DNA of 32,808 bases from Verrucomicrobiia bacterium (GTDB taxonomy: Bacteria > Verrucomicrobiota > Verrucomicrobiia > JABWAM01), in contig JADZFN010000024.1 in NCBI GenBank assembly GCA_020849895.1, forward strand, positions 1-32,808. The letters are read 5' to 3'. Positions 1 to 7,269 of the stretch are shown piece after piece. Every line of letters starts with the position of its first letter. Position 1 is the stretch's first letter. The translations under genes and the position numbers were made by a program. Under the pieces are notes generated by a model. The model made no database searches, was not told where the DNA came from, and saw nothing but the letters and a program-made list of their open reading frames with translations.

Positions 1-100
1 CCGAGGGCCACAGGCCTCGCTCAAACAAGGCGGCAGCCTTCATCCGCCGCTCTTCCATCCTCTCGAAATCACGCCTTCCAGACTTCGTTTTCAGGTTCAT
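1..100 (-). CDS. N-terminal fragment of an IS630-type helix-turn-helix transposase-like protein, cut by the window edge
   Basis: The reverse strand opens with ATG at 100 and stays open to position 1, giving 33 residues. The fragment is basic and helical, with the stretch FERMEERRMKAAALFERG near its end. This pattern (a charged helix leading into 'A-LF-RG') is what I know from the start of the winged helix-turn-helix domain of IS630-family transposases and their stand-alone DNA-binding relatives, where the next residues are usually 'xxEVARxLGVS'. Those residues lie outside the window, so the recognition helix and the catalytic DDE domain cannot be checked. A promoter-like pair sits directly upstream at 107-134. 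It could be an intact insertion-sequence gene, a split transposase first frame or a remnant. Confidence 0.5.
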   Translation of the reverse strand, partial: MNLKTKSGRRDFERMEERRMKAAALFERGLWPS

Positions 101-106
101 GCCCGC

Positions 107-134
107 AGTGTAGCACGAACCTGAAAGATTGCAA
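107..134 (-). promoter_or_regulatory. Candidate sigma-70-type promoter for the transposase-like gene
   Basis: Read on the minus strand there is TTGCAA (129-134), a 16-bp spacer and TACACT (107-112), in a locally AT-rich patch. Only 6 bases separate the -10-like box from the ATG at 100, so the transcript would be nearly leaderless. The match is by eye only. Confidence 0.3.
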
Positions 135-165
135 CTATATTTTACAGTTATCTATAGGCACAAAG

Positions 166-357
166 TTGGCTGGGACGCACAAGGTCTTCAAACCGCATCG
201 CTTAACGCAGGAGGAGATCGAATCGCTGCGGCGCGACAACAAGGAGGCGGGTGACCAGGGGTTGGCGGAGTTCGAGCGGGTTTGCGCGGAACGGGCGGAG
301 CGGTTGGCACGGAGGATCGGGCGACGGAAACCAGCGGGACAGCGCAAGAAGGCATGA
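166..357 (+). CDS. Doubtful small hypothetical protein (63 aa)
   Basis: A TTG-started frame encodes a 63-residue, highly charged protein. It has an N-terminal segment KPHRLTQEEIESLRRDNKEA and a long Arg/Glu-rich predicted helix ending in a lysine-rich tail. The composition is more protein-like than the overlapping frames, but there is no Shine-Dalgarno sequence and no ATG, and I recognise no family. The frame stays open upstream through the AT-rich promoter patch, so its true start is unclear. It lies between a transposase-like fragment and a tRNA gene, so it could be a decayed accessory gene such as an antitoxin-like remnant. That is a guess. Confidence 0.25.
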   Translation: MAGTHKVFKPHRLTQEEIESLRRDNKEAGDQGLAEFERVCAERAERLARRIGRRKPAGQRKKA

Positions 358-530
358 GAGGGCGTGGAAGTTCTGAGTCCCGCAGTAGCCTGAACAGGTG
401 GCGGATTGAACACGAAGCCCGCTTGAAAAAACGTTCGCGTCTGCTGCGTTTTCGGGAACGTCAATGGTGCGGATCGGCCCTGATGCGGCTTGGCGTGAAC
501 CACGGTGAACTTGGGTGGGCTACGGAGTCC

Positions 531-555
531 TTGTTATGCATTCTTGTTATGCATT
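531..555. repeat. Tandem 12-bp direct repeat
   Basis: TTGTTATGCATT occurs at 531-542 and again at 544-555, separated by one C. It is a short local duplication in the AT-rich strip downstream of the tRNA gene. Confidence 0.8.
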
Positions 556-564
556 TGGTTCCGC

Positions 565-582
565 ATCCCGTTTAAACGGGAT
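565..582. repeat. 18-bp perfect palindrome
   Basis: ATCCCGTTTAAACGGGAT reads the same on both strands. It abuts the hairpin at 582-607. It could be a dimeric protein-binding site or part of a termination structure. The sequence alone does not decide. Confidence 0.75.
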
Positions 583-607
583 TTTCCCTCGAAACACAGA
601 GGGAAAA
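582..607 (-). terminator. Hairpin just downstream of tRNA-Glu, possible terminator or processing signal
   Basis: TTTTCCCTC (582-590) pairs perfectly with GAGGGAAAA (599-607) around an 8-nt loop. It begins 8 bp past the tRNA 3' end on the minus strand. The stem ends in A rather than a T-run, so it is not a canonical intrinsic terminator in either direction. Confidence 0.4.
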
Positions 608-614
608 CCGAAAA

Positions 615-689
615 TGGCGACCCCAACGGGATTCGAACCCGTGCATTCACCGTGAAAGGGTGATGGCCTAACCACTAGCCGATGGGGTC
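615..689 (-). tRNA. tRNA-Glu (anticodon UUC)
   Basis: Read on the minus strand, the 7-bp acceptor GACCCCA pairs with TGGGGTC, followed by discriminator G and an encoded CCA (615-617). The D arm is GGC...GCC with a TAGTGGTTAG loop. The anticodon stem TCACC/GGTGA encloses CTTTCAC, giving anticodon TTC. The T arm is ACGGG-TTCGAAT-CCCGT. All four arms are intact and the length is 75 nt including CCA. Its 3' end faces the transposase-like fragment, so it could serve as an integration target, but I see no duplicated 3' end of the tRNA in the window. Confidence 0.95.
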
Positions 690-1133
690 GGAGACGGAGA
701 AGGAAGGCTAGCCGATGCGCGCGCAGCGCGCAATCCAGGATTTGTCCCGCACGAAACTCGCCGGCGGCGGATTTGAGATGGCCAGGCCCGCACCGAGGGC
801 GGATGCTCGCTGCGTCATGGCGTTGGGGACGTCATCCCGTGCGAGAATCGCGTGCGGAACGAGGGGTCGTCTGATCGAAGATTGAACGGAAAGCGTTACG
901 TTGCGATTCGAATGTCCCTTGACTCGCGGTGTGCAGCGTTCATCTTGCCGCCCGCAAGACGCTTCTTCGCCGGAGACCCGGACCGTTCGCTTTTCAGATG
1001 CATTTTTTCCGATCCGATCCCTCCCTCCTCCTTTCCTCAGCCTCTCGCTTTCCGTGCAGGGCCGCCGTAAAGATTTCTCTCCACAACGCGGAACGAATCG
1101 TCTTCCGATGACCTCAATTCCTCCTCGCCTCCG
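690..1133. other. 444-bp non-coding stretch upstream of the ceramidase-like gene
   Basis: No convincing gene is visible. The frame of the next gene is closed by a TAA at 1068 with no ATG, GTG or TTG before 1134. The only structure I note is a GC hairpin at 716-732 (TGCGCGC, loop GCA, GCGCGCA). Reading frames here are short, arginine/proline-rich and mutually overlapping, as expected for non-coding GC-rich DNA. Confidence 0.5.
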
Positions 1134-2432
1134 ATGACCCTGAATCATCTGGCCTCCTTTCGCGCAGACGTGACCCCGCCCCTCGGTCACCCGCTCTGCG
1201 CGGGATGGTACGATCACGCCCTCGCGATCTCCGATCCGTTGCACGCACTCGGAATCGTTCTCTTTGGAGATGAGGCGCCTCTCGTGCTCTGTGCCCTCGA
1301 CTGGGCGGAGATGAGCAATCTCAGTCATCTTGCCTGGAGGGAACGCCTTGCCACGGCCGCAGGAACGACCGCCGATCGCGTTGTCGTCCAGTGCGTCCAC
1401 CCGCACTGCACCCCGTGGCCCGACGAGGAGGCCGATCGCCTCGTGCGTGCGTTTCCCGATCTTCCACGTGTCATGGATCCCGTCTGGTGCGCCGGCACGC
1501 TCGAACGCGTCGCCGCCGCCGTCGCCGAAGCCGCGCGCCGCCCCCGCCGTCTCACCCACCTCGGCCTCGGACAAGCAAAGGTGGAAAAGGTCGCTTCCAA
1601 CCGTCGCGTGATGGGACCGGACGGAAGGGTCAAGGCGGTGCGCTGGACGCAGACCCGGGATCCGTCAGTGCGCGCCGAGCCCGAAGGCCTCATTGATCCG
1701 TGGCTCAAAACAATCAGTTTCTGGGACGATGCCGAGAAGATCGCCGCGCTGCACTACTACGCCGTGCATCCCACCAGTTACGACCATGACCCCATCGTGA
1801 CTCCCGACTTCACGGGGCTGGCGCGCGATCGGCGAGCCGCCGAGGAGCCGGGTGTGCTTCACGCCTATTTCACCGGATGCGCGGGCAACATTACGGCGGG
1901 CAAATACAACGATGGCGCGCGAGAAAACCGGACCGTATTCACCGAGCGGATCCACCGGGCGATGGTGGAGTCGGAACGGGACGCCCCACGCCTCCCCGTG
2001 GCGCGCGCGGAATGGCGTGTCGCGAACGTGATCCTCCCGCCTCGCGAGGACGAGACGATGGAGCAGCTCCTGACCCGGCTGGGCAACGCCTCCTGTCTGC
2101 CCAGGCTGCGTACGCAGGCGGCGCTCCAGATCGCCTACCGCCGGCGCATGGAGCGTCCGATTCCGATTACGGCGTTGTCATTCGGAGAGGAGGCGCACCT
2201 CGTCCACCTGCCCGGCGAATCGTTCATCGAGTATCAGATCTTCGCGCAGCAACTCCGCCCGAAGGCATGGGTCGCCGTGGCGAGCTACGGCGACTGCGGC
2301 CCCGGCTATATCTGCATGGAAAACTCCGGCGCTGAAGGAGGCTACGAGCCGGTCGACTCCTTCGTGGCCGGCCGGTCCGAGGCGATCTTGAAGAACGCCC
2401 TGCGAACGGTCTTGGACGCGAATCGCGGTTAA
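1134..2432 (+). CDS. Neutral/alkaline ceramidase N-terminal domain-like protein
   Basis: The 432-residue product resembles the stand-alone proteins, common in planctomycetes and verrucomicrobia, that match the N-terminal catalytic domain of neutral ceramidase (a zinc amidase). It starts with the family-like 'FRADVTPPLG' (9-18). It has VHPH at 88-91 where ceramidases have their THTH zinc motif, YYAVHPTS at 208-215 with a second candidate zinc histidine (H212), DFTG at 225-228, and GCAGN at 248-252 in the position of the usual 'GNVNP' stretch. It lacks the C-terminal immunoglobulin-like domain of full-length ceramidases (which are usually above 600 residues) and has no signal peptide, so a cytoplasmic hydrolase is likely. 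The true substrate is unknown. The ATG at 1134 is the only plausible start after the upstream stop, and no Shine-Dalgarno is visible. The next gene begins 41 bp downstream on the same strand. Confidence 0.75.
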   Translation: MTLNHLASFRADVTPPLGHPLCAGWYDHALAISDPLHALGIVLFGDEAPLVLCALDWAEMSNLSHLAWRERLATAAGTTADRVVVQCVHPHCTPWPDEEADRLVRAFPDLPRVMDPVWCAGTLERVAAAVAEAARRPRRLTHLGLGQAKVEKVASNRRVMGPDGRVKAVRWTQTRDPSVRAEPEGLIDPWLKTISFWDDAEKIAALHYYAVHPTSYDHDPIVTPDFTGLARDRRAAEEPGVLHAYFTGCAGNITAGKYNDGARENRTVFTERIHRAMVESERDAPRLPVARAEWRVANVILPPREDETMEQLLTRLGNASCLPRLRTQAALQIAYRRRMERPIPITALSFGEEAHLVHLPGESFIEYQIFAQQLRPKAWVAVASYGDCGPGYICMENSGAEGGYEPVDSFVAGRSEAILKNALRTVLDANRG

Positions 2433-2473
2433 CGTGCGGCTGGTGTGGCGACGCTCGTATTTCGATTCCTCTC

Positions 2474-4024
2474 TTGAGCCGCATCCCCTGCCTCCTTTTC
2501 GAGGACGACGATCTGCTCGCGGTCCACAAGCCGCCGGGAATCGCGACGCATCGCGTCGCCCCGTGGGCGCCGGAGGGGCTCGTCGAGGTTCTCGAGGGCG
2601 CCCGTCCGGGCGTCCGTCTCGGGATCCATCAGCGGCTTGATCGCGCGACTTCGGGAGTCCTCTTCTTTGCGAAATCGGCGCGAGCGAACGCCGCGCTCGC
2701 GCGCCAGTTCGAAAGGCGCGAAGTCCGAAAAACCTATCTCCTGGCCACGGCGGAACGCGACGGCGGAGAGGCGTTCGACGCGAAGGAACCCGTGGACGGC
2801 AAGGCGGCGCGCACGCGTTTCTGTTTCGAGCGGAAGCTGGCGAGCGGCTTCTCTCTTTGGCGCGCGGAACCAGAAACGGGGCGAACTCATCAGGTCCGGC
2901 GCCATGCCGCCGCCCACGGTCTCCACATCGTCGGCGAACCGTCGCACGACGGCGTCGCGGCGCTTGAGGAGTTTTCTCCTCCTCTGCTCCTGCATGCTTG
3001 GCGCCTGGAGATCCGCCATCCGGCCACCGGCGCCCCGCTCCTTCTTGACGCCCCGCTGCCTCCGTGGTTTGAGGTGGCGGACCCGCACCTGCGGCGCGGG
3101 CAGGCGGCCGCCGCCTTGCGCGAGAGCCTGATCGCGCGGGAAGAATCGGACGCCTTCCGTCTCGTCCACCGGGAAGGAGACGGTTTTCCGCGCCTCACGG
3201 TGGACCGGCTCGGCGACTGGCTTTATGCCGAGGATTTTTCTCCGAACGGCCTGAGCGACGAGGAGCTCCTTGCCGCGCTGCCTTTCGCGCGGACTGCGCG
3301 GGGTTTGGCCTGCAGCCGGGCGGGAACGTCGGCGCGGCGAGAGGCGAAACGGGTGGTTTGCGGCGAGCCTCCACCCGAGGAATTGGTCGTTCGGGAAAAC
3401 GGCCTGAAGTTCCGGCTCCGCCCGATGGCGCCCGGCGGGATCGGCCTCTTTTTCGATCAGCGGGAGAACCGCCGCCGCATGAGGGAGCTGGCGCGCGGGA
3501 GAAAGCTGCTCAACCTCTTCGCCTACACATGCGCTTTTTCGGTGGCGGCGGCGCGCGGTGGCGCAGCGGAAACGGTCAGCGTGGACATCTCGCGTCGCGC
3601 CCTCGAATGCGGGCGGGAGAATTTCCGGCTCAACGGGCTCGACGCCGAGGCGCATCGGTTCCTCGCGTGGGACGCACGCGAGGCGGTGCGGAGACTTGGG
3701 GCGCGTGGAGAGAAGTTTCATGCGATCGCGCTTGATCCGCCGTCATTCGGACGCTCGAAAGCGGGCGGCGCGTTCAGTGTGAAGCGCGATTTCGCCACGC
3801 TTGCGGGCGAAGCCCTGATTTTGCTGGAGCCGGGAGGACGGCTTCTCGCGTCCACGAACTTCGGCGGCTGGGGGCCGAGGGAATTCGAACAGGCGCTCCG
3901 CGCAGGCGCGAAACGCGCGGGGATCCGGATCGCCGCTTTCGAATGGGCGCCGCAGGGTTTCGATTACCCCGCGCCGCGGGGGGCACCTGCGCATTTGAAA
4001 GCCGCATGGGCGCAGCGGGAGTAG
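2474..4024 (+). CDS. Fusion of an RluA-type pseudouridine synthase and an RlmI/RlmK-type rRNA methyltransferase
   Basis: The 516-residue product has two enzyme halves. Residues 1-200 are an RluA-family pseudouridine synthase: HKPPGI at 18-23, the catalytic loop HQRLDRATSG at 52-61 with D56 as nucleophile, and GRTHQVRRHA at 136-145. Residues 216-310 match the small domain that precedes the methyltransferase in RlmI and RlmK ('EGDGFPRLTVDRLGDWL'). Residues 310-516 are a class I SAM-dependent methyltransferase: FFDQRENRR (326-334), SAM loop LLNLFAYTCAFS (345-356) and DPPSF (421-425). The stretch after the last core strand reads GGRLLASTNFGGW and has no cysteine where m5C enzymes such as RlmI carry theirs. 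This looks closer to RlmK, which makes m7G in 23S rRNA. It probably modifies rRNA at two sites. It starts with TTG and no clear Shine-Dalgarno. The only other start in that frame that I noticed is a non-standard ATT at 2459. Confidence 0.88.
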   Translation: MSRIPCLLFEDDDLLAVHKPPGIATHRVAPWAPEGLVEVLEGARPGVRLGIHQRLDRATSGVLFFAKSARANAALARQFERREVRKTYLLATAERDGGEAFDAKEPVDGKAARTRFCFERKLASGFSLWRAEPETGRTHQVRRHAAAHGLHIVGEPSHDGVAALEEFSPPLLLHAWRLEIRHPATGAPLLLDAPLPPWFEVADPHLRRGQAAAALRESLIAREESDAFRLVHREGDGFPRLTVDRLGDWLYAEDFSPNGLSDEELLAALPFARTARGLACSRAGTSARREAKRVVCGEPPPEELVVRENGLKFRLRPMAPGGIGLFFDQRENRRRMRELARGRKLLNLFAYTCAFSVAAARGGAAETVSVDISRRALECGRENFRLNGLDAEAHRFLAWDAREAVRRLGARGEKFHAIALDPPSFGRSKAGGAFSVKRDFATLAGEALILLEPGGRLLASTNFGGWGPREFEQALRAGAKRAGIRIAAFEWAPQGFDYPAPRGAPAHLKAAWAQRE

Positions 4025-4099
4025 AGCCGTCCCTCAAGGAGGCAGCCGCTCCCGAGAACGCGGATCCGAGGCCCCCTCAGACTTCCACCGTTCCGACGG

Positions 4100-5038
4100 T
4101 CAATAGCCCCGGTCCCAAAACGGCTCGATGTTCGCCGCGATGGACTCGGAAACAAAGACGTCCGTTTTCAGGAGCTGATGGAGCGAACTCGGCACGCGCG
4201 GCGTTACGGGCCCGTGAAGCACGAGGCGGCTGACCATCCGCTGCCAGGAAACGAACGTACCTGCCGTGGTGAGGCCGTGCATCTCCATCCGGTATTTTGC
4301 GCCCACCACGTCGGCAGGCCCGACGGTCGCCGCCTTCGGCGGCACGGCCGCGAGATCGCCGCTCATCCCGAAGAACCCGTGAAGCGAGTTTTGCGCGATG
4401 GTGAAGGGGCTGAGCGTGACGACCCGCGCGCCGAACGTCATCCACCTCTTGAGGGGGGCGTCGAACTCCGGCGCATCGGGTTCGATGAAGGCGAGATGCC
4501 CCGTCCAGCCGGGCCCGCTGTAGCACGCGTCCGCGCCGCCGAGGTCGGCGATCATCTTGCTGTAAACCTTGATGTTTTTCGTGGTCGGCCCAATGCACTG
4601 TTTCTCGGGCGGCCGGAGCTTCGGATCAATCTGGCCCCAGAAAAACTTGCGGAACGAACGCATGAATCCGAGCGACCAGTCGTAGGGGGCGATCTCGCCA
4701 TGCTCGTTCGCATACTCGTCCATGTTGAAGGTCCAGAGGTGTTTGCAGTTCACGCGGAATTTGTTGATGAGATGCGCGACCTTGCGGTAGGCGTGCGCCG
4801 GGTTCGGCGTGATGAGCACGCAGCGCCGCCCTTCGTCCGCCGCCGATTTGATCCGCCAGAAGATGTCGGAGACCAGGATGTGCTCCATCTCGTCATCGGG
4901 CATCACGCGGATCTTGAAGTCGGGATTTTTGTGCTTTGCGAGGTCCTGGCGGCGGATGGCGCGCGCTCTCTCGACCGCCGTCGCGTCGCGGAAGGGGATG
5001 CTCTTCGAGGGAGTGAAACGGAATGGAGCGGTTTTCAT
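4100..5038 (-). CDS. Glucosamine-6-phosphate deaminase-like (NagB/SugarP isomerase fold) protein with an altered active-site motif
   Basis: The 312-residue product has the NagB/6-phosphogluconolactonase fold. It has the phosphate-loop region VLITPNPAHAYR (74-85), NMDEY at 105-109 (D107 corresponds to the proton-shuttling Asp72 of E. coli NagB) and GWTGHLAFIEP at 177-187. In NagB the last motif reads GNDGHIAFNEP. Here the histidine (H181) and glutamate (E186) are kept, but the aspartate equivalent to Asp141 is threonine (T179). Later segments PPKAATVGPADVV and the tryptophan-containing TFVSWQRM fit the C-terminal half. At 312 residues it is longer than NagB (about 240-266). I chose the ATG at 5038 because the frame upstream has arginine-rich, non-conserved composition. 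It probably acts on an amino-sugar phosphate, but the missing aspartate makes the deaminase reaction uncertain. It is divergent from the FkbM gene. Confidence 0.8.
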   Translation of the reverse strand: MKTAPFRFTPSKSIPFRDATAVERARAIRRQDLAKHKNPDFKIRVMPDDEMEHILVSDIFWRIKSAADEGRRCVLITPNPAHAYRKVAHLINKFRVNCKHLWTFNMDEYANEHGEIAPYDWSLGFMRSFRKFFWGQIDPKLRPPEKQCIGPTTKNIKVYSKMIADLGGADACYSGPGWTGHLAFIEPDAPEFDAPLKRWMTFGARVVTLSPFTIAQNSLHGFFGMSGDLAAVPPKAATVGPADVVGAKYRMEMHGLTTAGTFVSWQRMVSRLVLHGPVTPRVPSSLHQLLKTDVFVSESIAANIEPFWDRGY

Positions 5039-5187
5039 GATAGCTGGATTTTGCGCGAACCGAACCGGTTCGAGCAAACCCAATCCGGTGCGGCGTCCAG
5101 CAGGCGCATCCAGGCGCGGCACGCGCCGCACCTCCCGCCTGCGGAATTCTCTTGTGAGAACGGGGGCGCAGGCCGAGAGATGATCGC

Positions 5188-6000
5188 ATGGAGTTCCCCT
5201 CGCCGATTCCGGTTCCGTTCGGCCTCCGCCTTTTGCAGCGTCTCGAGTTTCCCCGAAAGCTCGGTTTCTGCGAGCGGCTCTACGGCGGCGCGCTCGCCCG
5301 CCGGGGGACCGCATGGTTCCGCACTCCGGGCGGCAGGGTCTGGAAGGCCGACCTGCGCGTGCCATCGCATCGTTGGATGGTCTACGGCCAGCCTCAACCC
5401 GGGCTCGTGCGGTTCCTGCGGCGGCGGCTCCGCAGGCCGGCGGTCATCGCCGATTCGGGCGCGAACATCGGACAGATGCTCGTGCCGTTGCTCGGCGCGC
5501 TGCCGTGCGCGCGCTATCTCGCCTTCGAACCCGGGCGTGCGGCGGGCGCGTGGCTGCGCGAGGGCGCCGCGCGCAATCCTTCGTGGCCGGTCGCCCTCTT
5601 TCCCGTGGCGTTGAGCGACCGCGAAGGAGAGGCGTCGCTTGCCGTGCCGCCCGAAGGGCACGGCTGCCAGGCGTGGGTCGCCGAGCGCGGGGATCAGCCG
5701 GTCCGGCTCCGGCGTCTCGCCGACGTCCTTGCGGAGCTCGGAGTGGATCGTCTCGATTTCTGGAAGCTCGATGTCGAGGGGCACGAACCGGCGGCGCTAC
5801 GCGGTGCCGCGCCGCTCCTGCAAGAGGGCCGGATCGACGCGCTGTATGTCGAGTTGCGGCGCGATCTGGCCGCCGAAATCCTCGCCTTCCTCGGCGCCAT
5901 GGGCTACTCCGCCCACGGAGTGAATTTTTCCGGACACCTGTCGCCCTATCGCGACACGGGGCTGGAGCTCACCGACGCGATGTTTGTACGAGACGGCTAA
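5188..6000 (+). CDS. FkbM family SAM-dependent methyltransferase
   Basis: The 270-residue product carries the FkbM-type methyltransferase core. The SAM-binding motif is DSGANIGQM at 89-97 (the family usually has D-GAN-G), the acidic end of strand 2 is in AFEPG (112-116), and the family signature FWKLDVEGHEPAALRGA spans 191-207. FkbM enzymes O-methylate sugars or small molecules and are often found beside glycosyltransferases. Here the next gene downstream, convergent, is a GT9 glycosyltransferase, and surface-glycan methylation is a reasonable but unproven role. There are no membrane segments or signal peptide. The start is ATG at 5188, with no strong Shine-Dalgarno. Confidence 0.9.
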   Translation: MEFPSPIPVPFGLRLLQRLEFPRKLGFCERLYGGALARRGTAWFRTPGGRVWKADLRVPSHRWMVYGQPQPGLVRFLRRRLRRPAVIADSGANIGQMLVPLLGALPCARYLAFEPGRAAGAWLREGAARNPSWPVALFPVALSDREGEASLAVPPEGHGCQAWVAERGDQPVRLRRLADVLAELGVDRLDFWKLDVEGHEPAALRGAAPLLQEGRIDALYVELRRDLAAEILAFLGAMGYSAHGVNFSGHLSPYRDTGLELTDAMFVRDG

Positions 6001-6031
6001 GGAGGAAACGCGAGACTTTCCCCGCGCCCTT

Positions 6032-7180
6032 TTAGCGCACTGGAGAAGGGGTGTGCGCGGCGGAAGCGGTTTCGAGGAAGTGGCGTTGGCAGAGCTCCTC
6101 GAGCTTCGGCCAGACGTCGGCGGGCCGGAGCCGGGACATGGGGACTTCGGTGGACGCGGGGACGCCCTTGGGCGGCTCGAGTTGGGCGATGAGATGGCGG
6201 CCGGCATACCCGTAGGGGCCGACGCGTTCGGCCGGGTTGTTGCAGTGGATGAGGGCGAGTGTGTCCACGCCGACGGCGAAACCGAGGTGCATGATGCCGG
6301 TATCGGTGCTGACGAGGATCTTCGCGGAGGCGAGGAGAGCGGCCATTTCCTCGAGGCGGACCTGACCGGTGAAGTTGACGACTCCGGCGGGAAGCTCCGC
6401 CTGGATGCGAGCGGCTTTCGCGTAATGCTCGATGCCGCCCGTGAGCACGAGGCGGGCGCGGGTACGGCGGAGGAGTTCGCGCCCGAGCTCCACGTAGTGC
6501 TCGACCGGCCAGTCGCGCCAAGAGCTGCGGCGGCCGCCGCCCACCTGAAAGACGACCTTCGGGTCCTCCGGGCGCAGGCCGTGGCGTTCGAGCCGCTCGC
6601 GCATCTGGAAACGCTCGATCTCACGAGTCTCATAGACGAGGCGCTTGTCCTTCACCGAGGCGCCGAGCACGGCGACGATCCGGAGGGTTTGCTCCACGCC
6701 GTGCAGGCGGTCCCAATCCGGAATGTCCACGGGAAAGGAGATGAGGAATCCGAAACGGGTCATTCCGGGCCAGCTCACCACGGTATGGCGGTTCACCAGA
6801 TAGGCGAGCGGCCAGAGGTCGGGATCGTTGCCGCGGAGCATGAGGATCACGTCGGGTTTCTTCCGCCGCAAGCGGCGGACGAGTTGGAAGAAGCGCCAGA
6901 ACGATTTGTGGTAGAGGACCGTCTCGTCGGCATAGGGGTTGTGTCGGACGAGGGCGGCGCGGCGGCGATGGGTGACGACGATCACCCTGGCTTTCGGAAA
7001 GGTTTCCTTGAGGGCGCGGAGGGCGACGCTGTCGGTGAGGGTGTCGCCGATGCCGGCGGCGCTGAAGACGAGGATCGTCTTGAGCGCGTTCGCCTTGGGT
7101 TTGCGCGGAGCGGGTTTCCAAATCTGCGCGAGCGCGCGAAAGACCGTCAGGTAAATGAGGAGGACGAGCCGGTTGAACAC
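6032..7180 (-). CDS. Glycosyltransferase family 9 (heptosyltransferase-like) protein
   Basis: The 382-residue product has the two Rossmann-like halves of GT9 enzymes, which transfer sugars such as ADP-heptose onto lipopolysaccharide core at the inner face of the cytoplasmic membrane. The N-terminal half has ILVFSAAGIGDTL (about 36-48), matching the 'GIGD' motif of the family. The C-terminal half has VFQVGGGRRSSWRDWP, the segment LVLTGG, and STDTGIMHLGFAVG (near 290-305), corresponding to the donor-binding 'D-GxxHxA' motif. The first 20 residues are hydrophobic and probably form a membrane-associating helix. The start is GTG at 7180. The gene converges with the FkbM gene (31-bp gap) and is divergent from the SpoU methyltransferase gene (89-bp gap). 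Donor and acceptor sugars cannot be deduced. Confidence 0.88.
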   Translation of the reverse strand: MFNRLVLLIYLTVFRALAQIWKPAPRKPKANALKTILVFSAAGIGDTLTDSVALRALKETFPKARVIVVTHRRRAALVRHNPYADETVLYHKSFWRFFQLVRRLRRKKPDVILMLRGNDPDLWPLAYLVNRHTVVSWPGMTRFGFLISFPVDIPDWDRLHGVEQTLRIVAVLGASVKDKRLVYETREIERFQMRERLERHGLRPEDPKVVFQVGGGRRSSWRDWPVEHYVELGRELLRRTRARLVLTGGIEHYAKAARIQAELPAGVVNFTGQVRLEEMAALLASAKILVSTDTGIMHLGFAVGVDTLALIHCNNPAERVGPYGYAGRHLIAQLEPPKGVPASTEVPMSRLRPADVWPKLEELCQRHFLETASAAHTPSPVR

Positions 7181-7269
7181 GGCCCGCGGATTTTGCCGGA
7201 GGCGGCGGCGCGCTGCAAGCTCGGGATGGCGCTCGATTCGGCGCGCCTCCGCACGCTATTTTTGCGCGG

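Noticed and set aside
708..1574. Minus-strand open frame between the tRNA and the ceramidase-like gene
   Set aside because: It overlaps the 5' part of the ceramidase-like gene and has no recognisable motif.
4087..4100. Small ACCGT/ACGGT hairpin after the NagB-like gene
   Set aside because: A 5-bp stem without a T-run is too weak to call a terminator.
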